Positions 1 through 9,932 of a stretch of 64,000 nt of DNA are shown here, piece after piece (within the stretch, counting starts at the first letter, position 1; each line of letters opens with the position of its first letter). This DNA is from Guadua angustifolia. Lineage: Eukaryota > Streptophyta > Magnoliopsida > Poales > Poaceae. The notes under the pieces were generated by a model. That model saw only the letters and a list, made by a program, of their open reading frames with translations. It was not told the DNA's origin and searched no databases. The position numbers were made by a program, and so were the translations under genes. The DNA lies in assembly GCA_036346375.1 (NCBI GenBank), contig CM070520.1, forward strand, positions 20,932,852-20,996,851. The letters are read 5' to 3'.

Positions 1-1651
1 ACAACTAGTAATATTCAATGTATGATGTCTTTTATCTTATTTCCACTGTGTATGATTATGATATTCACTGATGTTGAGCCTGTGTGCACTAGCGTGATCC
101 TAGACTAGTGTAGCATACACAGAGGGTCCGAATTTGCATATTCGAATCCCGACAATGATCACACTCGAGCAAATTTATAAAATTTAACAAGTTTACTGTC
201 CCATTTATGTTCATTATGTTTTTTATTTTGTAAAGATAACAAATGAAGTTAAATTATTTAAAAAAAATTTATGTATGATCCCGTACACTACTAAATATAG
301 TACCACAAATTTTTCATACCATGATCAAGGTTATACAATTTTATAAAAAACTGACAGTGTTTCTTCCGAAATTTTAAACGTCTCAAAAATTCGGTTTTTC
401 AACAAATTTTTATGGAAGATCACTTTCTTAAGGGTTATTAGACCAAATCCGGTCAAATATGACCATAGAATGTCAAAAACCAGTAAAAAACCAGAGATTT
501 CCGTGAGATTTGGCGAAAATTTTGAGATTACTGTAACAATTTATTTTTTTTTTCAAATTATTTTATCCAGTTGGGATTTTGGATGCCATCCTCGGCCCGA
601 ATCAGTAATCTCGACCGAGATTTCCGAGATTTCGGTGATTTTTTTAAACTATGCCCATGACAGAGCTAGCTAGCGGGTGCGTGACCCATATATCCATGAA
701 ATCCCAGAGACGTGTCACGTGTGCATCTATTAGGCATCTCCTTTTCTCATGGGAATACGGTGGCCAAATACCGTACATTACATATGGTGGGTCCGACCAT
801 TACAGGTACAGCAGGTTTTAAATCTCAGCAAAATTTTGGTAAATCTGAGTGAAATTTTAGATTTTAACCAGGTTGAGATTCTAAATCTTAGTGAAATAAA
901 AAATTTAAAAATTAGGGTGCTACATTAATTTGGTACATTTTGGTCTTAAATTGTATTTCGACTTAAACCCTAACTTAGATTTCAATCTTAAATTATATTT
1001 AGCCTAAACCCTAACCTGAGAATTTTATGTGTAAATACTTAATATTTTGCATTCAAACAGATATGAAATGTAGATAAATGTTTACATGATTTTTCTATTT
1101 TTTCCTAATTTTTTCTAGTCTCGGAAGATCATTTCACAAAGGATTGAAAACCACCAAAATTTATATCAATTTAGCCGAAAGTTCGGTGATTTCGGCCAAA
1201 ATTTTGGTTTAGGCTTCTCAAATATACCGGATTTGAAATTTGGTTTTCAAATTTTGACTATATTTTATCCGAAATTTTTTTACCGAAATTTCAAATTTCA
1301 GCCACCTCCAAGTTATGGTCAAAAAAAAAATTTTAAACCTTAGCTTAGCTCTCAAAACTTCATCCATGCCACCGGGCATCGAAGTATGCCATGGCCTACA
1401 CTTCGTCCTTGCCACGCGGGCGTCGATGTACACCGCCGCCTGCAATTCGTTGTCGCCAACGACCATCGAAGTGTTCCGTCGCCTACACACTTCGCCCTCG
1501 TGAATATTTGGTTTGTGAGTGATTTTTTTCTATTCAAAATTCTTGGGTATTCATGTGTATTGTACTAGAACAACATTGTACTTCGATCGTTGCCGTCGGC
1601 GGAGCACTTACCGGCCGAAGTACTTTGTCGTCTTTGCACCTCATCCTCGCT
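1..1651. other. AT-rich intergenic flank, no gene recognised
   Basis: No coding region could be supported. From about 440 to 1310 the DNA is made of degenerate short repeats built on aaattt(c/t)ggt and gagatttcggtga, on both strands, so the small open frames there are low-complexity. A GC-richer patch at 1360-1500 and 1580-1650 contains several copies of a tacttcg/cgaagt motif but no recognisable protein. The stretch ends at the target duplication of the CACTA element. Confidence 0.6.
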
Positions 1652-1925
1652 CACTACTACAGATCCGACCTTTGCTACCGCCCATCAAGACGGGCTGATA
1701 TTTAACCGGACCGATAGTTAGATCATCCCGCTCAACGGCCACAGTTCATGGGGATATTAGTACGGTTCAAGACACCAACCGCATCGATGTCTCACATCAA
1801 GACGGTTCGTAACGAACCGGTACTATTTAGCGGAGTTCACTTAGTACCGGTTCGTGACATGAACCGGTACTGATGTGAGACCATCAGTACCGGTTGGTGT
1901 CTTGAACCGGTACTAATATCCCAAT
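1652..1925 (+). repeat. CACTA-1 left terminal and subterminal repeats
   Basis: After the CACTACTACAGA terminus come at least five copies, in both orientations, of motifs such as aaccggtact, accaaccgcatcgatg and gacggttcgt. Subterminal motif clusters in En/Spm elements are bound by the element's own regulatory protein; that is family knowledge, and the binding here is inferred. The cluster stops at about 1925, where a short GC-rich leader begins. Confidence 0.85.
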
Positions 1926-2020
1926 TTAAACTTCTTCCTCCTCCCGCTCTCTGCCAGACCCAGATCATTTCACTGCGCGAAAAGAACAGTGGAGCTTCGG
2001 CCAAGAGCTTGAAGGGAGGG

Positions 2021-2366
2021 GAGGTGCTGCCCAAAATTTCAAAATTTTGGTCATTTTACTCACAACCAAGGTAGCTAAGGTTAGTAATATCATTCCTCAC
2101 TTCATTTGGTGTTAAATGGAGCCTCTTTTTTGCCTAAATTATGAAGAAAATTTGATCTTTTCCCATGATTGATCAAAGATTATGAATGTAGAGGGAGGTG
2201 CTGCCCAAATTTCAAAATTTTGGTCATTTTACTCGCAACCAAGGTAACTAAGGTTAGTAACATCATTCCTCACATCATTTGGTGTTAAATGGAGCCTCTT
2301 TTTTGCTTGAATTATAAAAAAAATTTGATCTTTTCCCATGATTGATGAAAGATTAATATGAATGTA
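2021..2366 (+). repeat. 174-bp tandem duplication
   Basis: Two nearly identical units begin with gaggtgctgcccaa at 2021 and at 2195. Each runs through a block with catttggtgttaaatgg and gatcttttcccatgattgat. It lies between the left subterminal repeats and the transposase gene, so it probably belongs to the untranslated leader or promoter. Confidence 0.85.
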
Positions 2367-2401
2367 GAGATCTAGCTTGATCTTTTCAAATAGGATACAA
2401 A

Positions 2402-3050
2402 AACTTGTTGTGTAAGCTTAGAATTTGCTTGGATTATAATGTAGCTCGCCTTTAATGTGTGGATCTAGCTTAAATTTAGGTTTTAGTTCCATCGATCGAT
2501 AAAGGATGAGGTTTGGTTGCACGTAGTCTGGGGAGAATGGTGCATGGAAATCATGGAGTTTGGGATCTTCAAATGGCAATGGTTATGTGGAAAAGAAGAA
2601 ATTTAAATTCATTTGCGAATTAAAATAATATCAGAATTATGAATGGCTTTATAGAAAATATAAAATAAGTTCAATATTTGAGAAAAGTTTTCAAAAATAC
2701 TTTGGAATATTTTAAACTTAGAAAATTACTTCTAGTATAATTTTGGTTTTAATTTCCATCAAGAAATTATTTTTGAAAACATCATTAATTAAGTGCTAGA
2801 GATTTAGAAAAAATAAAAATAAATGATTGAATAATAATTTAGAAATTTTTAGGGTGTTACAATTTCAACAGAATTTGCAAACAAAGTCGCCGTGAATTTT
2901 GTTCGTAATTTTGAATCCGCACTGATCGACCAATTCTTTTTGTAGGTTGCAAAAACTTGTTGTGTGGGTTTATATTTTGCTTGGATTATTATTTAGCTCG
3001 GATTGAAGGTGTGGATCTAGCTAATATTTAGGTTTTGGTTCAACAATTCA
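2402..3050 (+). repeat. Pair of about 95-bp direct repeats upstream of the transposase
   Basis: The segments 2402-2495 and 2953-3048 are related copies: both run aacttgttgtgt, then ttgcttggatta, then gtgtggatctagct, then atttaggttt. They lie about 551 bp apart in AT-rich DNA, just before the transposase start. The DNA between them is AT-rich with nothing recognised. The second copy ends about 50 bp before the acceptor-like site of the transposase exon. Confidence 0.7.
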
Positions 3051-3096
3051 TTATCCGAAAATGAGGTAATGATTATCTTGATGTAACATAATGTAG

Positions 3097-6000
3097 ATGG
3101 ACCGCGATGGATGTACATGGATCGACGCTCCCTGAGTTCTTGCAGGGTTTGCAAGATTTTCTTCGTCTTGCCGATGCACACACGACGTCGGGCTACATAT
3201 GTTGTCCATGCATAGATCGCAAGAATGAGAAGGAGTGGCCAAAATCCAGCCACCTTCACTTTCATTTGCTCACAAGAGGTTTCATGTCAAACTATACCGC
3301 TGGACCAAGCACGGTGAAGAAGAGATTATACAGAAGACGGTGAAGAAGAAGAGGCGACAACAATATCCCTGGACGCCGGTCAACATGGTTCTTTCAAGAT
3401 ACATTGGGGAGTGTGGTGATGATGACCTAGACCAGATGTTGCGTGATGGAGAGGAGAATACATCGATGAAAGACATTACGAAAAGTTCCAAATACTATGG
3501 AGGACCACGGAACACCTTGTTGTACCCAAACCGTCGACAGGCCATAAAAAGTTGCGTACCACACTAGAATCGATGCAATGGAAGGCGACCAATGGATTGT
3601 CCGATAAGGGATTCGACGAGTTGTTATGCCTCATAAAGAAGTTACTTCCAGAGGGGAACACACCGCCGAAACTACGACGATGCCAAACAAGTTGTCCGCC
3701 TTTGGGGTTGGAGGTCTGAAGATACATGCATGCCGTAATGATTGTATCCTTTATCGCAATGAGTATGAGGATTCTAAGCTTGTCCGTGTGCAAAACTTGC
3801 GGTATAAGACCAGCGTGATGACCTGTGAGGTAGAGGGCAAAGCAAGAAGAAGAGACCTCTGCTAAGGTGGTGTGGTATTTCCTGTAATCCCCGGTTGAAG
3901 CGCTTATTTATAACAAAGCGCATGCCCGATGATGCGCTGGCACAAGGAAGACCGTAAGGACGACGGAAGGCTAAGGCACGTTCTCGATGGCTCCCAAAGG
4001 AGGAAAGTCGATAGAACATACCCGACTTTGCCGAGGATGCAAGGAACATAAGGTTTGGGTTGAGTACGGATGGGATGAACCTGTTCGGCGATATGAGCAG
4101 CGATCCACAAAGACTTGGCCCGTAACTCTATGTATCTACAACCTTCCTCCTTGGTCGTGTATGAAGCGGAAGTACATTATGATGCCATTGCTTATCCAAG
4201 GCCCGGCAACCTCGAAACGACATTGATGTGTACCTCAAACCGTTGGTTGAAGATCTGTTAACACTGTGGAACGATGGTGTACGTGTATGGGATGAGTACA
4301 AAAGAGAGCACTTCACTTTACGTGCATTGCTATTCGTAACCATCAACGATCGCCTGCACTTGGTAATCTATCGGCCTATCTATCAAAGGATATAAAGCCC
4401 GCATTCATCGCTAGAGGATACGGACAGCAAGTACCTAAAAACTCTCGAAAGGTTGTGTACATGGGCCACCGTAGGTTCCTCCATATGAAGGACCCAAGCA
4501 TGAGGAAGGGTGAGAATTTTGATGGGACGTAAGAGAAGCGTAGAAGCCCATGCATCGCAGGGGGGCGCTTGTATTTTCTTTGGTAAAGGATCTGAAAGTA
4601 GTATTTGGAAAAGGTCCTCGTAGCAAACCCGTCCCGGTGACAAGGTCACACGAAGGCCATTTGGAAGAAGAAGTCAATATTTTGGGACTTACCTTCATCG
4701 AAAGACTTAGAGGTCCGCCACTCATCGGACTTCATGCATATCACGAAGAATGTCTGCGTGAACTCGCTAGGTTTCAGAGATATGTACGGTAAGTCAAAAG
4801 ATACACTTCAAGCCAACGAAGGACCTCTGACTATTGGGACTCGTGAACGACCTACATCCGAAAAAGAGAGAGAAAGGACAACATTACCTCCACCCCATGA
4901 GCTACACTTTGAGCAAGGAAGAGAAAAAACATGATTAAGTTCTTAAACAAAGGTGAAGGTCCCTTGTGGATACTCCTCGAACATAAGGAGACTCATAAAC
5001 ATGAAAGAGAATAAAATCGTACACATAAAATCCCATGATTGTCATGTGTTGATGACACTGATTGCTCCCAAAGGCGGTGCGAGGTATTCCGCCAGATTGG
5101 GTACGAGGGACAATCATAAAGTCGTGTTCGTTCTTCAACGCGTGTCGCAGAAGGTCATCGAGCGAATAAGTTATCTAGTCTGCATGATGACATGGTCAAT
5201 ATCTGGTTAGCCTTGAGATGATCTTCCCTCCATCCTTCTTTGATATTATGGTCCATCTCATGGTCCACATTGTTAAAGAGATAGAAATTCTCGGACTGTG
5301 TTCCTCCACAACATGTTCCCTTCGAGAGGTACATGGGTATCCTAAAGAAGTATGTTCAGAATCGGTCTCGCCTGTATATCGCATTGCGCAGGTGTCAAGA
5401 CAGAGGAGGTGATCGAGTTTTGTGTTAGTTACATGGATGATCTGAATCCGATTGGCGTCCTGTATCACGCCATGAGGGGAGGCTACGGGAAAAGGGACTT
5501 TAGGGAGAAAAGAATCCTATAGCGACGATCTACTTGCATTTAAACAAGCACATTTCACGGTATTGAAACAAGCAAGCTCAGAGTGGCTCAGATATCTATG
5601 ATCACGAGATGAGTCTACGCTACCAATACCCAGAGAAGTCGATAAGTGGATCGCAGATGGAGCAAATGGATCATTTCGCAGCTTGGTTACAAAAGCAATT
5701 GTTGGGCAAGCGCATGACGATGAACAATTGAAACTCTTGGCTCGAGGACCGCCCACAACAATCATATCATTTCAAGGGTATGAGATAAATGGGTACACAT
5801 TTTACACGACAACCCAGATAACAAGAGCACCAACCAAAACAAAGGGCGTCCAGATAGATGCCTTGGACAAAATGGAAAGATGGACACCTACTATGGTTTC
5901 ATAGAGGAGATCTGGGAGCCGAGTACGGGCCATTAAAAGTCCCTCTGCTTTGGTGCCAATGGGTCAAACTAACGATCGTGGATATCGATAAGTACGCGGT

Positions 6001-6345
6001 ATGACAACTGTTGACCTCAAGCAAGTGGCCTATAGGGACGAACCGCTCGTGTTTCGCTAATGATGTGACACAGTATTCTATGTGATGGACATGGACAAAG
6101 AAACCGAAAAAGGTATGAGAAGACTAGCAAGAGCGATCGACCAAGGCGCCACGTGGTTCTTCCGGTAAAAGAAGGATTGTCGGAGTTGAGGCGCCACGGA
6201 CGAAGAAGAGTATAATCAGTTCGACGAGCTGCCTCCTTTCACGGTGGGCGAGACATTAGTGTCTTGAATGATACAGAGGAATCTCCCCACGTGCCGCGAT
6301 CATAATGAAGGATCACTTGTAAAAGCAAAGTATGTTAGCAAATAA
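3097..6345 (+). pseudogene. TNP2-type CACTA transposase (Transposase_21 family), frameshifted
   Basis: Fragments in all three plus frames line up, in order, with the plant TNP2 transposase. The start is ATGGACC at 3097, straight after a tgtag acceptor-like site; the transposase of CACTA-2 also starts AG|ATGGACC. Visible pieces: an N-terminal transposase-associated segment (LPEFLQGL..., then a CCPC zinc-type motif near 3200); WTKHGE near 3300; IHACRNDCILYRNEYED at about 3720; DGMNPFGDMSS-like residues near 4070; HITKNVCVN near 4740; KVPCGYSSNIRRL and KSHDCHVLM at 4950-5050; PFERYMGILKKYV near 5320; ARGPPTTIISFQGYEINGYTFYT near 5740; EEYNQFDELPPF near 6200. A stop lies at 6343-6345. The protein would excise and reintegrate the element in the nucleus. 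About ten frame changes break it; whether they are genuine is discussed in the findings. Confidence 0.88.
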
Positions 6346-6605
6346 GGATTGCTTTTGGTGTAATAGACTACTAACATACTAGTTTCTCATTCCTCTAGTG
6401 GTTTTCTGTATTTTCTGCTCAAATTGTACTAATATTTCACTAACAATATTGTTCAAAGTCCCTCAGTACTAATATAACAAGGTGACATTTGCAATGGAAT
6501 TATAAGAGTGCAAATATTACTTTATTTCTTACAATTTTCTATAATGTTAATTTATATTACATGGTTGGAAAAATATTGTAAAGAATAACTTTAAACAAAG
6601 ACATA

Positions 6606-6945
6606 TTTAAAAATTATTTAATGAAACAAGATTTAAACAAAGAGATTCAAAAAAGAAATCTTAAAAAAAGGCTAAATGAATCTAAAATAGTAAAAGCATT
6701 TTTAAAAATTATTTAATGAAATAATAGTTAAACAAAGACATTTAAAAAAGAAATCTTACAAAAAAGGCTAAATGAATCTAAAGTGGTAAAAGCATTTTTA
6801 AAAATTATTTAATGAAACAATAGTTAAACAAGAGATTCAAAAAAGAAATGTTAAAATAAAGACTAAATGAATCTAAAGTGGTAAAAGCATTTTTAAAAAT
6901 TATTTCATGAAACAAAGAGTTAAACAACAAATAAAAGAAAAAAGA
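6606..6945 (+). repeat. 95-96 bp tandem repeat, about 3.5 units
   Basis: Units start with tttaaaaattattt at 6606, 6701, 6797 and 6892, and each contains gaaatctta and ggctaaatgaatctaaa. It is very AT-rich and noncoding, directly after the transposase gene; 6346-6605 is AT-rich with no feature. The last unit is truncated. Confidence 0.85.
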
Positions 6946-6956
6946 AATAAAAGAAG

Positions 6957-7052
6957 AGCTAGGGGCACGAAGCGGGGCTCGAACCCGAGACCTCACTGCC
7001 GATCGGGAGAGCCCTCGAACTCAAGCGCCACGCGCTAGCCAAGGGGGAGGAA
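6957..7052 (-). other. tRNA-like pol III promoter relic
   Basis: Read on the minus strand there is an A-box-like tggctagcgcgtgg (about 7028-7041) and, some 45 bases on, a B-box-like ggttcgagccc (6975-6985), spaced as in a tRNA gene. The acceptor stem does not pair and no clear anticodon arm can be drawn, so it is not a functional tRNA. It could be the head of a tRNA-derived SINE or a decayed tRNA. It sits inside CACTA-1 between its two genes. Confidence 0.35.
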
Positions 7053-7091
7053 GATTTCTTGTCGATTAGTATGGGCGCTAAATTATTTTGA

Positions 7092-7286
7092 GTGTTTTAA
7101 CATCAGTCCCGGTTGGTGTTTTCAACCGGGACTGATAGTGCCTAGGGCTCCCTCCCCGCGCTGACCCATCGATCCGGTTGGTGTATCCAATCGATCGATG
7201 TCTCACATCGATGCGGCTTGGTGTATCCAACCGGATCGATAGAGACATCGATCCTGCTGGATACACCAACCGGACCGATGGTGCGC
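7092..7286 (+). repeat. Internal subterminal-type repeat array of CACTA-1
   Basis: This internal block looks like the ends of the element. It holds cagtcccggttggtg / caaccgggactg as an inverted pair, then ggttggtgtatccaa, caaccggatcgat, tctcacatcgatgcgg and ggatacaccaaccgg in alternating orientation. The same words (tctcacatc, accaaccgcatcgatg) occur at 1780-1900 and 13740-13860. No CACTA terminus lies next to it. It directly precedes a TATA box and GC-rich leader. Confidence 0.8.
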
Positions 7287-7292
7287 TATAAA
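7287..7292 (+). promoter_or_regulatory. TATA box of a likely internal promoter
   Basis: TATAAA lies between the internal repeat array and a GC-rich block about 30 bp downstream, the usual distance from TATA to transcription start. I infer that it drives the second gene of CACTA-1. Confidence 0.5.
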
Positions 7293-7310
7293 CCCATCCC
7301 GCCGCCTCAT

Positions 7311-7620
7311 CCCCAATTTTTCTACTCCCGCCATTGTTCCCCAATCTCCTCCTCCTCCCGCTGCTTGCAAAGACCTCCAACGACCGACGCGCCTCCAGCG
7401 ACCCCACCGCGCCCTCCTGTCCTCAAGACGACCCCACCGCCGCCCTCGCCTCCAAAGCCTTGCCTCCGCTGGCTGTTCCCCTCGCCTTCGCCAACCCTAG
7501 GGTTTGTGCCTCCTCATTGGTGCCCGAGTGATTGGTTTTGGTTGCGTTGTTTGCGTTTGAGATGTCGTGGTTGGGGACCTTGCAAGAGTGGGATTATTGT
7601 TCGATGAAGATTGGGCAGAT
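7311..7620 (+). other. GC-rich leader of the second transcription unit (or captured fragment)
   Basis: This block is sharply GC- and C-rich against AT-rich surroundings, starting with tcctcctcctcccgctgc-like sequence. Two overlapping open frames are Pro/Ala-rich without recognisable domains. The position after an array and TATA box fits an untranslated first exon. A captured host gene fragment is possible. From 7621 to 7979 the DNA is AT-rich and I see nothing in it. Confidence 0.5.
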
Positions 7621-7979
7621 TGAGACCATTTGTGACAACAACAATTTTCCAAAGATTTGACATTTAGTTGTTAGATCAATTGTGTCTAGTGATTCGATAT
7701 ATATATTTGTCTTATGAATCTTTACTGCTCATGCATAATAATCTATTGCAAAGTGAGTTCGGAAGTAAGTTCTAGTAAGTTGTATGCTCCTTTTGCATTC
7801 GGATAGGCTCACCCTGTGTTTGCTTTTATATTTCTGTCACCTAGAATCATTTCCTTGTGTCAGCAGAGATTGTTTGCATATATATATATTAGGCAAATCT
7901 TCAAATACTTATTCATGAGCTTGTATATCGTGACATTAGACCATGTCTCTGCTCGAAGGCTTAAATGACATTGTGAGAT

Positions 7980-9530
7980 TTCTATGTATGCGTGAGATTT
8001 CTATGTATATGTGAAGTTTGAAATATATATGTATCATGTGAAATGAATATGTATCATGTGAATTATTCTAATTTCTCGTGAATTTTGAAATTTCTATTTT
8101 TATTGATCAGTTTCTATGTATATGTGAGATTTCTATGTATGTGTGAGATTTCTATGTATATGTGAAGTTTGAAATGTATATGTATCATGTCAAATGAATA
8201 TGTATCATGTGAATTATTCTAAGTTGTCAAGTGCCGAAAAGTTGTTTCATTTTCACTAAAGTAATGTTGTCACAAATTGGTCAATGATCTTTGTCCCTAT
8301 CGACGAGGACGGTCTTTAAGGCAACCCGTTATCTCGAGAACAATACAAAATTGACAACTTGAGCACTATGCTAGTTGTGATGTCCCTTTTACTTGTCATT
8401 ATTAGGCAAATCTTCAAATACTTATGTATGTGTGAGATTTATATGTATATGTGAAGTTTGAAATATATATGTATATGTGAGATTTCTATGTATGTGTGAG
8501 ATTTCTATGTATATGTGAAGTTTGAAATGTATATGTATCATGTGAAATGAATATGTATCATGTGAATTATTCTAATTTCGGTGAATTTTGAAATTTCTAT
8601 TTCTATTGATCGGTTTCTATGTATATGTGAGATTTCTATGTATGTGTGAGATTTCTATGTATATGTGAAGTTTGAAATGTATATGTATCATGTGAAATGA
8701 ATATGTATCATGTGAATTATTCTAATTTCTCGTGAATTTTGAAATTTCTATTTCTATTGATCGGTTTATGTATATGTGAGATTTCTATGTATGTGTGAGA
8801 TTTCTATGTATATGTGAAGTTTGAAATGTATATGTATCATGTCAAATGAATATGTATCATGTGAATTATTCTAAGTTGTCAAGTCTTTGAAAAGTTGTTT
8901 CATTTTCACTAAAGTAATGTTGTCACAAATTGGTCAATGATCTTTGTCCCTACCGACGAGGACGGTCTTTAAGGCAACCCGTTATCTCGAGAACAATACA
9001 AAATTGACAACTTGAGCACTATGCTAGTTGTGATTTCCTTTTACTTGTCATTATTAGGCAAATCTTCAAATACTTATGTATGTGTGAGATTTATATGTAT
9101 ATGTGAAGTTTGAAATATATATGTATATGTGAGATTTCTATGTATGTGTGAGATTTCTATGTATATGTGAAGTTTGAAATGTATATGTATCATGTGAAAT
9201 GAATATGTATCATGTGAATTATTCTAATTTCTCGTGAATTTTGAAATTTCTATTTCTATTGATCGCTTTCTATGTATATGTGAGATTTCTATGTATGTGT
9301 GAGATTTCTATGTATATGTGAAGTTTGAAATGTATATGTATCATGTGAAATGAATATGTATCATGTGAATTATTCTAATTTCTCGTGAATTTTGAAATTT
9401 CTATTTCTATTGATCGGTTTCTATGTATATGTGAGATTTCTATGTATGTGTGAGATTTCTATGTATATGTGAAGTTTGAAATGTATATGTATCATGTCAA
9501 ATGAATATGTATCATGTGAATTATTCTAAG
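7980..9530 (+). repeat. Two-level tandem array: about 150-bp units in about 653-bp higher-order repeats
   Basis: The basic unit (about 150 bp) is tttctatgtatatgtgagat..., then gaagtttgaaatgtatatg, atcatgtgaaatgaatatg, gaattattctaattt and ttgaaatttctatttctattgatcg. A spacer starting aagttgtcaagt at 8221 recurs at 8873, and a truncated counterpart lies at 9528, giving a higher-order period of 652-655 bp. Spacers carry gaggacggtctttaaggcaa. Noncoding; lies upstream of the second gene. Confidence 0.9.
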
Positions 9531-9532
9531 TT

Positions 9533-9634
9533 CAGATTCATTATATCGAGAATTATTAAAAAAGAAAATTGACAAGTTTAAAGATCTTAAACTTGTCCGA
9601 ATTTTCTCTTTTTTGTAACTCTCGGTATATAATG
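9533..9634. repeat. About 100-bp near-perfect hairpin
   Basis: The arms attcattatatcgagaatt...gacaagttta and taaacttgtc...ctctcggtatataatgaat are inverted copies meeting at aagatct. The stem is roughly 45 bp with a few mismatches. It could be a small MITE or a foldback within CACTA-1; no clear flanking duplication was seen. Confidence 0.75.
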
Positions 9635-9654
9635 AATTTGATCCTACAATTGTA

Positions 9655-9765
9655 CAAAATAATATGAAAAAATTCATATATTCTTAAGAATATATTTGCT
9701 TAATAAAAAATAATGAATCATTCTTATTCCACACTAAAATGATTTTTTCATATTATTTTTTCATT
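9655..9765. repeat. Second AT-rich hairpin
   Basis: Arms aaataatatgaaaaaattcat and atgattttttcatattatttt are inverted copies about 20 bp long, with smaller inverted pieces between them. It follows the previous hairpin by about 20 bp. Confidence 0.65.
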
Positions 9766-9932
9766 TCGAGATGTATAGTATTTGGCCGATTTACATTAGG
9801 AACATCTTCGGCGTCGCCGCCCATCCTCTCTCTACCGTCTTCCACGTCGTTTTAGAGTAGTACCATCAGCTTTACATGAAATGAAATCTATTTTCGTTAA
9901 TTTTCAGTGCTTCTTCTAGCCTAAGAAACGAC

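Noticed and set aside
6957..7052. Functional tRNA gene
   Set aside because: The acceptor and anticodon arms do not pair; only the promoter boxes look right.
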